DNA of 64,000 bases from Chaunax sp. Z400 (lineage: Eukaryota > Chordata > Actinopteri > Lophiiformes > Chaunacidae): contig CM075183.1 in the NCBI GenBank assembly GCA_037577475.1, positions 18,619,781 to 18,683,780 on the forward strand. Direction: 5' to 3'. The notes beneath the pieces were generated by a model. That model was not told the origin of the DNA. It searched no databases and saw only the letters and a program-made list of their open reading frames with translations. Shown here piece by piece: positions 1-9,439 of the stretch; the first letter of the stretch is position 1; every line of letters starts with the position of its first letter. The translations under genes and the position numbers were made by a program.

Positions 1-925
1 TATTTGTCCTGTTTACCATTTCAAAGCTTTGGGTCCTCTAGCTCTGATTGTCCTTAGCCTTAGAGCCCCATCACCCACCTCAATGCTTCAACTCAATCAA
101 CACAGACAAAAACATAAATAAAGGACGGAAATAAATGATGAGCTCATTATAGTGGCAGCAATTGCCAAGTATGCCACTTTCACCCCATTTCCATGAATAT
201 TTTCTATTTTATTTACAAACTACAACACAAAAGCTCAGCAGATCCCAAAAGAAAGAAAGAGAATCACAGTTTAATTTTCGAGTGAAACAAAAATAAATAC
301 ATGAATAATAAACAGCTTTCTATGCCAATTTAAGGAAGAAAAAAAAAGGCAGACAACTTAGTGACCATTAGTGAAAGAAGTGGAACAGACAGGCAAGTGA
401 GTCATCCGATCAAAAGAGTACAGAGAGGATCATAAATTAACTTTTGAGGGTGAATAGATCAATCAGTTTAATTGATAATACGAAATAAATTATGAGAAAG
501 TCCAACCAATATCTGTAATATTGCAGTGAAATTGGGAAATAATCCAACAAAAAGGTTGAAATTCAGTTCTTTGTCATAGAATGTTAATTTACCCACGACA
601 ATAACTGATGGATTTATGTTAAAAATATTCCTTTTTCAAAGTGTGTTTGTCTAATCATTCAGATCCAAGCAGCAATTGTGACAATTGTTTTCTGTTTGTC
701 TTGTTGACAATAAATGATTTTGATCAATGAGGAAAATTGTGCGAGTTATTATGGACTATATTTATTTAATATTTAATCGTCTTTAATATTTAACACGTTG
801 GGTCTCCGTAAATGAGCTGTGGTGCAAACAAACAAATATGCAAGTGAGAAGGGGCCAACTCTGTGGTGGGGATGGAACTGGATAGTGTGGAGGCAGAGAC
901 AGAGAGGAGGATGAGACAGAGAGGA
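1..925. repeat. Flank block A, copy at window start
   Basis: No gene seen. This stretch matches 29393-30310 nearly base for base and 51420-52023 likewise, and has a diverged relative at about 19240-19700. It is the 3' flank of a duplicated gal3st3 unit, so another unit probably lies to the left of the window. Homology to 29393-30310 ends at a short tandem (GAGGATGAGACAGAGAG) near 905-930. From about 941 a short stretch resembles a LINE remnant. Confidence 0.85.
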
Positions 926-1052
926 GGATGAGAGGAAAGCTGAAAGCCATCATGGACAACCCCTCCCATCCCTCCTATGTCTACCTGAATTTAAGCTATC
1001 TTTTGGGAATTTTGCCATTGTTTTTACAGGACAGCTGAAGATGTGACAGGAA

Positions 1053-3053
1053 ATGAGGAAAGAGAGAGGGGGTAGACTCTGTATACGTCATATATCTCAA
1101 GAAGATCTTCGGTTCTTGTCAATAATGGAGGATGGCATACGACTCAAGGAAAATGGTCATTATGAGATGCCACTTCCATTTAAGGAGGATAGGCCAGATT
1201 TGCCAGACAATAAAAAATGTGCTATTCATCGTCTCCGATGTCTAGAAAGGAAACTCAAGAAGGATGACAGATACTACAAGGACTATGTGGCATTTATGAC
1301 TGAAACAATAGCTCGTGGAGATGCTGAAAAGGTCCCAGTCGAAGAACTTGATAGACAACCTGCCTGGTACATTCCTCATCACGGGGTGTATCACCCCCAG
1401 AAACCAGGGAAAATAAGAGTTGTTTTCGACTGTTCAGCAAGGTTTCAGGACATGTCACTGAACGATCATCTGCTGACTGGTCCACAGCTAACTAACACCC
1501 TGATTGGTGTTCTCTGCCGTTTTCGTAAGTGCTCAGTAGCTATAATGTGCGATATTGAACGCATGTTTCATCAATTCCACGTCAAGAAGGAAGATCAAGA
1601 CTATTTCAGGTTCCTTTGGTGGGACGATGGAAATCTTGAAGCCCAGCCCTCAGTGTACAGGATGAGAGTGCATTTGTTTGGAGCGGCCTCATCTCCTGGC
1701 TGCGCCAATTTTGGCTTAAAACATCTTGCTGCTCAAGGTCAAGGTAGCTTCAGCGAAGCTTCTATTAAGTTCATAGAAAGAAATTTCTATGTTGATGATG
1801 GCTTGACTAGCGTGTCAGTAGTGGATGAAGCTATACAACTCGTCAAGGAAGCCAGGCAGCTGTGTAGCACTGGAAATTTGCGACTGCACAAATTCATTTC
1901 CAACAGCCCAGAAGTCATAGCATCAATACCGAGGGAAGAGTGTGCAGAAAAGCCTAAAGATCCTGACATGGCCTTGGGCGAGATACACATTGAAAGAGCA
2001 CTTGGTGTTCAGTGGTGTGTTGAATCAGACGAATTCCAGTTCAGAGTAATTGTGAAGGAACGTCCACTCACTAGAAGAGGTGTTCTGTCAACAGTGGCCT
2101 CCATTTATGACCCCCTCGGCTTTGTAGCACCATTCGTTCTTGTGGGAAAGAAGATACTTCAACAAATGTGTCGTGAAAAGATTGGCTTGGATGAACCTCT
2201 TCCGGATGACCTTCGACCTCACTGGGAGTCTTGGCTCTTAGATTTACCACTTTTGGCTAATGTAAAGATCCAGCGCTGCTATATTCCACCAACATTCAAG
2301 ACAGTCCAACAGTATGAACTCCATCATTTCGCTGATGCAAGTGTGTCAGGGTATGGTGAATGTAGTTACCTCAGAGTGGTCAGTGCATCAGGAGAAGTTT
2401 ACTGCTCATTAGTCATGGGAAAAGCTAGGGTAACCCCTTCAAAGGTCACAACAGTCCCAAGACTTGAGCTGACTGCACCTGTTGTAGCTGTCAGAACAAG
2501 CGATTTGCTCAAAAAGGAATTGGAGATACAGGATTTGCAAGAATACTTTTGGACAGACTCAAATGTTGTACTTGGCTACATCAATAACGATGCCAGACGA
2601 TTCCATGTCTTTGTGGCAAATCGTATACAACGTATCAAGCAAAGTACAGATCCTAAGCAGTGGAGTCATGTGAGCTCTGAAGATAACCCTGCTGACCATG
2701 CCTCTAGGGGTCTCAAAGCAAAGGAGCTCATTGCTTCCAACTGGTTCACAGGTCCAGAATTCCTGTGGCATGGTGAAATTCCCCATGGAGATGCTAAGGT
2801 GGGAGAGGTTGCAATTGATGACGCAGAGCTTCGGAAGGTCCAGGTACTCAAAACCCAGGCAAAGGAAGAAAGATCATTGCTTGACCGTCTGGAAAGGTTC
2901 TCTGACTGGGGAAGAGTGGTGAAAGCTATAGCTAGGCTAAAGCGACGTGCTAAAGAAGTCAAGGGTGTGAAGCCGAAAACTTGTGAAACAACCAGCTGTG
3001 GTTATGCGGCCAATGAGGTATGTTTGTTTATTTATTTTGTGTTATGCATTTGA
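1053..3053 (+). mobile_element. BEL/Pao LTR retrotransposon pol fragment (reverse transcriptase + RNase H)
   Basis: An open frame of 666 codons covering the middle of a BEL/Pao pol polyprotein. Seen in order: the linker segment WYIPHHGVYHP at about residues 105-115, KIRVVFDCSA, LNDHLLTGPQLTN, the first RT aspartate block MCDIERMFHQFHV near 170, the active-site block FYVDDGL near 250, and an RNase H-like region with HHFADASVSGYGE and FWTDSNVVLGYI. No gag, protease or integrase is visible, so this is an internal fragment and not a complete element. The last residues (after AANE) read into what looks like non-coding sequence, right after a consensus splice-donor-like GAGGTATGT. A TGA lies just upstream in frame, so the ATG at 1053 is only the first Met of the open frame. 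A 5'-truncated, nearly identical copy starts at 37714. Confidence 0.9.
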
Positions 3054-3205
3054 GTTCGTTTGACGTGTATTTAATTTGAATTGCTTATTAAATCGTTTAA
3101 TTGTATGTCTCATTTTAGTTCTCACGGCTTAAATTATTGTGACAAGACAATAAACTGCCAGTAAAAGAGAACTGTACTGTCGTCATTGAACCGGAGGGAG
3201 CTACA
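3054..3205 (+). mobile_element. Possible 3' LTR remnant of the BEL/Pao element
   Basis: AT-rich sequence containing an AATAAA signal (about 3149) and ending in GGAGGGAGCTACA. This is the kind of LTR terminus expected directly after an internally deleted pol. No matching 5' LTR was found in the window, so the call is tentative. The same sequence follows the pol copy at 39015-39166. Confidence 0.35.
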
Positions 3206-3329
3206 CTTATAATCCTAAATTTATACGGAAGATGTTTGATTTAGAAGCTTTTATTTTAGACTACGCACTCCAGATTTTAACACCACATCACAACTTGGAT
3301 GACGGCATATCTGCCTCCAGCATGATCCC

Positions 3330-3515
3330 TTATGTCGATGACGAATACTGTTGAATATTTTTGTAATTTCATGTCTTTTTTGGTAACTTGTTCTCATCAT
3401 AAGTTGTTATTTGTATGTCTGCAACCATGTTTGTTTGTGCTGCTCCTTGTCTGGTCCAGGATGCTCTTGTAAAATAGATTTCTTCTTTCCTGGATAAATA
3501 AAGGTTAAATTTTTT
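3330..3515 (+). repeat. LINE-like 3' tail
   Basis: Sequence ending CTGGATAAATAAAGGTTAAA, typical of 3' ends of fish non-LTR retrotransposons or their SINE partners. No coding part remains. Duplicated at about 39290-39475. The following bases to 4289 hold no recognisable gene. Confidence 0.4.
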
Positions 3516-4289
3516 AAAAAAATCTGCCATCTCCTATGTGCTGAGCGAAACAGATGCAAAGATGCACACGCAGACACACTCGCATAGTGACTGGTGTCCT
3601 CTGAGCCTCTAACAACCTGAGAAGCAGTCATCAGCTTAGTGGCGGCCTCTCTTCATAGCTTTAATCTGCACTTTGACTTTGTAAAACTAATCTATACACT
3701 TTATGAAATTAAATTGGAGGCCACCACATATGGCAGGAAGCAATCATTATTACTGCCTGCAACCTTCATGGTAGTTTATCCATACGATGCAATCTTGAGT
3801 GTCCATATCACCCCTCCTCCCAAGTCAGACCCTGATAAGAACCTACCACATGATACAGTGTTCCTCTGCACATAGAGCTGCAGTATTGTCTTATTAGTGC
3901 TTTGCATGATTTGGCCCAATTATAAACTTATTACTAATTTTTATTAAGGCAACAAATTTGGTCTTTATTCTTTTCACCATCAGCTTCCAGTGATTTAAAT
4001 GGATTCTTTGTGGCAATATTTGATTTTTATGAAGTACCGTGGCTTTTCATTAATGGCACAAAATGCATGCCTGTCTGTTTTTTGTTTTTTTTCAACTAAT
4101 CGTTATACAACAGATGTTTTTTTTTTTTTTTTGCGTATGTGTAAGGGGCCCAGGAGGGGACATGGACAAAAAAAAATTGAACACAAAAATGTAATGGTAA
4201 AACACACGCGCTTAATAGTATAAAAAATATATATAATAAATTTTTATTAAAATATAATAGTCTAATATCCCGAACAAGTGAACCATTCT

Positions 4290-4530
4290 TCTAGACTTAG
4301 ACTTTAATTGTCCCCAAGGGGAAATTCCACAGCACATTGCCTGTCCAACCACAGATCAACACCACACAATGACAACAACACAACAATTCCGCATAGTATA
4401 TAATGAAGCCAGCATACAACACACTCAGGCCTGTTTATCAGCTGTTTAATAAGCCTGTTTAAGGTGGCTATAACCACAGGAATCATGCTTTTCCAGAAGC
4501 AACACCCTCTGCACGTCAGTGCTCTGTACT
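4290..4530 (-). repeat. L2-like LINE 3' end
   Basis: Read on the minus strand the block ends in GGAATTTCCCCTTGGGGACA followed by ATTAAAGTCTAAGTCTAAG, the short-repeat tail of fish L2-type LINEs. Only 3' UTR-like sequence is left. The Harbinger element at 4533 is inserted at its edge. Duplicated at about 40240-40484. Confidence 0.5.
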
Positions 4531-4532
4531 TA

Positions 4533-5754
4533 TGGTGCATTCCATATACGCTGGAAGATGGAAGTTGGAACTGGGAACGACCTCAAACCGAGTTGACTGC
4601 ATTCCAGTTAAACAAGTTGGAAAACAAGTTGGAAACGAAAACACTTTTTGTGCTTGCCCTTTCAGCATCCAAACAACTTCTGGACAAACATGCGGCCCTC
4701 CTACACCCCCCCCAAACATCGTAGAAGAGCGGCGCAGAAGGTATGCTTGTTTTTCAGTTTATTTCATCATGTAAAAATGTTCGCACTGCTTTTTAAGATT
4801 TTTAAGATAACATTTCCAATATGTCTAGCCAGGGGTTATCAAATTATTTAGAAATAATACAGTGATAGTAGATAGGACTGTAATATTTTAATGTCTGATA
4901 GTCTTTACTTGAATACATTTTGTCTTTGACCTAGAATATACACTGTGCTCCGGCCAGCAAAGCCAATCATCCTGAAGACTGGAACAGAGTGGGAGGTCAT
5001 GCTGAACATGGATAACGACATGCTTTGCATGCTACATGCTACACACAACTTTTGCACGCCATTTCCTTGTCATCTAGCCACAATTTGAATAGCTCCTGAT
5101 GAAGTTGCAGGAGAATGGCATAACAAAGCACCAGCCAAGGTCTACCACCAGTCCCTGTGACTAAGAAGGTGCTGATGTTCCTTTGATACATGGCCAACCA
5201 AAACCGGTTTCAGGAGATGTCAGACTAATTTGACATGTCACAGCAATCAGCACAGAGGATCATGGCCTCAGTGTTGTAATCGGTGTAATTGATGGGTGCC
5301 ACATCAAGGTGCAGAGGCCACCCCTGAACCAAAAGTCATTCTAGTCAGTCCTCCTTGGGGGCGATTCATTGACACCACCAGGCAGGGTTTATGATGCCAG
5401 GATGTTGAGGGCCTCCAACCTCTACGCAACATGGCAGGAGAAGATGGGCGAGTATAGGTTACTGGCAGACAGTGCCTACATTGGACAGGCCTTCCCATCT
5501 GTCATCACTCCTAAGCGTGACAATGGGGCTCTTACTGTAGTAGACGAGCTACAGAACTCCAAGATCAGCCATGGGAGGGTGGGTCCTTGAGCAAGCCTTC
5601 GGAAGGATGAAGTGCAAGTGGAGGCGTCTTCGAGATCTGCAGAACACCCGGATTGATACTGTGGTGATGATCATAATGGCAGCCTGTTTTCCATTTAAAA
5701 CTTCTGACAGGTAACTCGGAAATTCCGACTCCCCAGTACAACTGGAAAGCACCA
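4533..5754 (+). mobile_element. PIF/Harbinger DNA transposon, degenerate transposase
   Basis: Short inverted ends: TGGTGCATTCC at 4533 and GGAAAGCACCA ending at 5754, with TTA on the left and TGA on the right, compatible with a mutated 3-bp target duplication. Inside are broken pieces of a HARBI1-like DDE transposase. IDGCHIKV near 5285 holds the first Asp. PPGRVYDARMLR near 5375-5405 and LLADSAYIGQAF near 5460-5495 hold the second Asp. EQAFGRMKCKWRRL near 5590 holds the Glu. The pieces lie in different frames, so no intact protein is encoded. At about 1.2 kb it is much shorter than autonomous Harbingers, and no Myb-like second ORF is seen. It has been carried along to 40487-41708. Confidence 0.75.
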
Positions 5755-5759
5755 TGAAG

Positions 5760-6586
5760 CCCTAGGGCATAAGGGTGAGGTGGTGTCTGAGTATGTTGCT
5801 ACATTCATGTAACACAACAACATCTTGCATTTAGAAAATATGAAGTGTTTTTTGCATTGCGTAAAAAAAGTACAAATGTAGGATTTACTTATCTTGAATA
5901 ATTGACTCTGCTATTTGGTTTTCAGACACCTCTTTATTATATACAAATTCCACAAATAAAATATGCAAACATACCCTGTAACCCCAGATGTCATGAATAC
6001 ATTGATATAGCTACAGACTGCAATACTTTATAAAGTAATGTTACAGCAGTCAGAGTCCTTTAACTCTTTTGGTATATTTAATATAATTCCAGTTATAATT
6101 ACTTAAACAGTGTTGACACAAAAGGTAATTGAAAGTCAGTATCTTACAAAAGGTAATTTTACAAATATTTTTGACAGTTTTACAAGCACACTGAATACCT
6201 GCCTGCAGATACAGATACTTATGTGCTTGTTCTGATGAGTGTACAGTACACACAACCCCTTTGAATGAAGCTCTTGTCAAAGTTCAGTAATTATTCCTTT
6301 GTACGCATGACCTGTAGTTTATTTCTCATGCCATGCATTCACACCCCTCATTCATACTCGGTCTTAATTTCTTGCTGTAATTGACAAGGATTGTCAATGG
6401 AGTTATCATCTGTTCTCAATAGCTGGTTACATCTGTCCAATAGCCCAGTGACTTGATACCACTAATTAAGTTTTAAAGTGAGTTTGTTTTTGAAGTGTTT
6501 GTACATTAAATAAATATTACACATATCCGAGTACATTTCAATGACACAACTTTGTGTGGGTGTGGTGACTGCTGTTTAGGCTGGAG
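5760..6586. other. 3' flank of gal3st3-1, no gene seen
   Basis: AT-rich sequence with several AATAAA-like strings. It probably contains the 3' UTR of the minus-strand sulfotransferase. Nearly identical to 41714-42540. Confidence 0.5.
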
Positions 6587-7700
6587 TTAATGGACTTGAC
6601 TCCAGCGCAGTGATTGGGAATGAAGGAGCATCTGTGAATACTTAACTTCAGGAGTGACAAGCTTGAGGCAAAGCTCCCGGTCCTGTCTTGACAACCCTTG
6701 GCCAAAATTTACTGGGAGATCATATCCCATAATGTCTACTTTTCCACTTGGTCTCCAGGGACGGACATTTTTGTTGTTAATCTGCACGGATGAGCGAAGG
6801 GCCGTCTGCCCATTGAAGCAGCTTCTCATCAGCCTCTCCTGGGCCTGCCGAAGGGCTCGTACCTCCTTTTCTACACAGGCTGGACCCAGAGCTGAAATTT
6901 GGCGCCACAAGGAGGCATTGAAGTAGTCATAAAGATGTGCATCTAAAGAATTCCAGGCACGGATCTTTAAAGCTAGACCTGGTGTCAGCCTCTGCTTTGA
7001 GCTTTCCTTCCGCATGTTGAGCTTAAAATAAAGAATGTCGTCCAGATCCCAGGAGAGGAGATGGCGAAGGACAATCAGCGACTCATCAAAGTAATCAGCA
7101 ATCATCACCAGGGAGAAACTCTGCTCCACCTCTGCCACAAGGGCCTGCACATATGCTGTATCTGTTGTTGGGTGATCCTTGTCTTTGCCCAAGTCGAAGG
7201 CCAGGTGATTGTGTGCATATATAGAGTCCTTCTCATTTGGGCGGTAGTAGCGCCATGGGTCTGCTAAGAAAGCCTCCAGAGAACGATTGGGGACCCTGCT
7301 GAAGCTCTTACACTGGTCAAAGAAGTAATTGAATGCAGAGTCAAACATGGAGCTGGGCTCTCTCATGATTGTGACATAAATTGTGTCGTTGGGCATCAGA
7401 CGTTGCAGCTCCATTCTGTTGAAGCGCATATGGTTAACTATGATGTTTGGTGGTAATGTGTGTGGGTGGACAAAGCGAGTGTTGAAGGAGTTTGGGTAGC
7501 AGAACAGGTTACCACAGGACTGCGCTGGCAACGCCACTGTTAGGTTGTGGCGCTCTGCGAAGCGGAAAATCATGTTCTGCACGGTGCTACTGGCCGTTTT
7601 GTGGGTCTTGAGGAAGGCCACATTGGTGTGCTTAGGTTTCTGGGCCAGGACAGAGTTGGAACGGATGGAAGGACAACCAAAGTAGAAGGCATCCATGATC
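6587..7700 (-). CDS. gal3st3: gal3st3-like gene 1, large catalytic exon
   Basis: Galactose 3-O-sulfotransferase, closest by eye to vertebrate GAL3ST3. Family knowledge: a Golgi type II membrane enzyme that moves sulfate from PAPS to the 3-OH of terminal beta-galactose on glycoprotein glycans. Joined to exon 1 (9327-9409) through the acceptor TTTCTCCAG just 5' of base 7700, it gives 398 residues, near the family's 390-490. Seen: the 5'-phosphosulfate loop FLKTHKTASS (about 57-66), the conserved NHMRF (117-121), the 3'-phosphate loop REPSSMFDSAFNY (from about 141), sequons NLT, NRS and NAS, and the C-terminal blocks VDIMGYDLP and CLKLVTPE. Starting at the internal Met (MDAFYF) would leave no membrane anchor, so exon 1 is included. 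Stop TAA at 6587-6589. No frame damage. Diverged from copies 3, 4 and 6 at many sites but nearly identical to copy 5 outside a short tract. Confidence 0.9.
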
Positions 7701-8859
7701 CTGGAGAAAAGAAATTATGTAATGAGGTTTGAAGCACCATAACATGATGATTTTACATACAGATTTGCACTGACTCTGGATAGATGTTTGAAAAAGAATT
7801 GTGGAAAGGAGAGAAGTCGTACAATACTAGAAGAAATATCACTTTACATGCAATTAAAAAGAGAACAGATAAATCAATGGGAACAAACAGTAAGGTATGA
7901 TAAAGCAACTGGATGGTGGAGTATCAGAAAGAGACAGCACTCAGAGAGGGCAAACCTCGACCAAGGTATCTCAGTTCCCCCCATTATGTCAAAGCACCTA
8001 AAAGCAATAGACCCACATAATATGATTCCTTGACCTGAAAACCTACCCCTAGAATCTCAAATCACATTGGTATCATTATTAGTTTGATAGATGTAAGAAA
8101 AACAATATGCCACTAATGGTGGTTTTCTTCAGGATCTAGCTCAGTGACTTTTGAAGGTACTCCCTGAAGGTTGAATCTGAAATCTGAACCCGTCATTATC
8201 CATGACGTTGTAATTATCCCTATCCCATAATGGTAAAGAATTCTTAAAAAAGAATTGTTTATCCAGATGATGATCAGGATCACCAACAAAATCTAACAGA
8301 CTGGCCCTTAGGAGATGCCCTATACCTCTCAAATCATTTCACCAAAATTTGATCATACCAAGAAAAACCAATCAACTGTTACCTCTGCCCCTGGGACATC
8401 CTCCTCAGCCTACTAACTGCTTCTCTCGGAGTACTCTCTCTCTCTCTCCCGCTCCCCCTTCCTTGTGTGTGTGTGTGAGTTATTGCCTGCTTTATTGCCA
8501 TTCAACGGTTATGCTACATGAATATTTTGCTAAATGGTTACTGTGCCCTTATAGGGTTTTGTTGTAAGATGCCTGGCCTGCACCCAGTACCGGGGGTGGG
8601 ATTGGGCTGTGGAGGTTAAAAGTTATCTCTGTATATGATTCTATGTAGTACACAGTGATTCATTTAGTTTGTGAAGTGGACACTGGTAATGTTTGGGAGC
8701 TGGTAATAGATGAGGAGGAGGAAAAAGAATTACTCAGAGCAGCCCATAAAAAAAAAGAAGAACATGAAGTAGTTAATTTTTGGGACTGTGAGCATCTGAA
8801 GTGTGAACATGCACAAAATGGATAGAGAATATAGAGTTGATGCGTGAAGTTGAAGTGCA
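7701..8859 (-). other. Intron of gal3st3-1, left part
   Basis: Non-coding. The stretch 8270-8650 is clearly related to 15660-16090 in the intron of gal3st3-2 (shared CT-rich run, GTGTGTGTGAGTTATTGCCTGC and flanks). This shows that copies 1 and 2 are an older duplicate pair. Open frames here differ between the two copies and are not genes. Confidence 0.6.
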
Positions 8860-9317
8860 TGCATCTGCGGGTGTATTTCATGCATGTGCGGGCGTGTTTC
8901 ATGCACGTGTGGGCATGTTTCATGCATGTGTGGGCATGTTTCATGCATGTATGGGCGTGTTTCATGCATGTGTGGGCATGTTTCATGCATGTGTGGGCGT
9001 GTTTCATGCATGTATGGGCGTGTTTCATGCATGTGTGGGCGTGTTTCATGCATGTGGGGGCGTGTTTCATGCATGTGTGGGCATGTTTCTTGCATGTGTG
9101 GGCGTGTTTCATGCATGTGCGGGGGTGTTTCATGCATGTGTGGACGTGTTTCATGCATGTGTGGGCGTGTGTCATGCATCATGCATGTGTGGGCGTGTTT
9201 CATGCATGTGTGGGCGTGTTTCATGCATGTGTGGGCATGTTTCATGCATGTGTGGGCGTGTTTCATGCATGTGTGGGCGTGTTTCATGCATGTGTGGGCA
9301 TGTGTGGCCGTGTTTCA
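8860..9317. repeat. 21-bp minisatellite in the gal3st3-1 intron
   Basis: About 20 head-to-tail units of 21 bp, consensus GGGCGTGTTTCATGCATGTGT, with G/A variation and one irregular unit near 9171-9190. Each unit carries the palindrome CATGCATG and alternating purine-pyrimidine runs. The array ends about 10 bp from the splice donor of exon 1 (9321-9326). Copy 2 has only about two imperfect units at the same place (16447-16495), and copies 3-6 have one degenerate relative, so expansion is private to copy 1. Confidence 0.95.
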
Positions 9318-9326
9318 ATTACTCAC

Positions 9327-9409
9327 CAACTCAAACGGCTATCATAATGCAACAGGAGACAGACAGCACTGATAAAAAGGAGGTACAGGAGTATCTCTTT
9401 CCGTCTCAT
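9327..9409 (-). CDS. gal3st3: gal3st3-like gene 1, first coding exon (signal anchor)
   Basis: Encodes MRRKEILLYLLFISAVCLLL and a short tail ending HYDSRLS: a basic cytosolic tip followed by a hydrophobic type II signal anchor. It matches the start of GAL3ST3 in layout. The exon ends AGTTG followed by the donor GTGAGT (minus strand, 9326-9321), and phase 2 joins the G of the large exon to make Trp. A conserved acceptor (CTACCTCCCACAG) lies about 29 nt before the ATG, so a further 5' exon is expected upstream. Confidence 0.85.
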
Positions 9410-9439
9410 CTCTCTATCTCTATGCATCAATGGCACTGT

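Noticed and set aside
7061..7267. 68-codon plus-strand frame (MAKDNQRLIKVI), repeated opposite every gal3st3 copy
   Set aside because: Lies antisense inside the catalytic exon. Conserved only because the sense strand is coding.
6587..7696. Naming the sulfotransferases gal3st1 or gal3st2
   Set aside because: The signal anchor (KKIFLL, STVS), the FRFAERHNLTVALP and DIMGYDLP blocks and the ccs neighbourhood fit GAL3ST3 better.
8860..9317. CRISPR-like regular repeats
   Set aside because: Units are contiguous with no unique spacers, and the genome is vertebrate.
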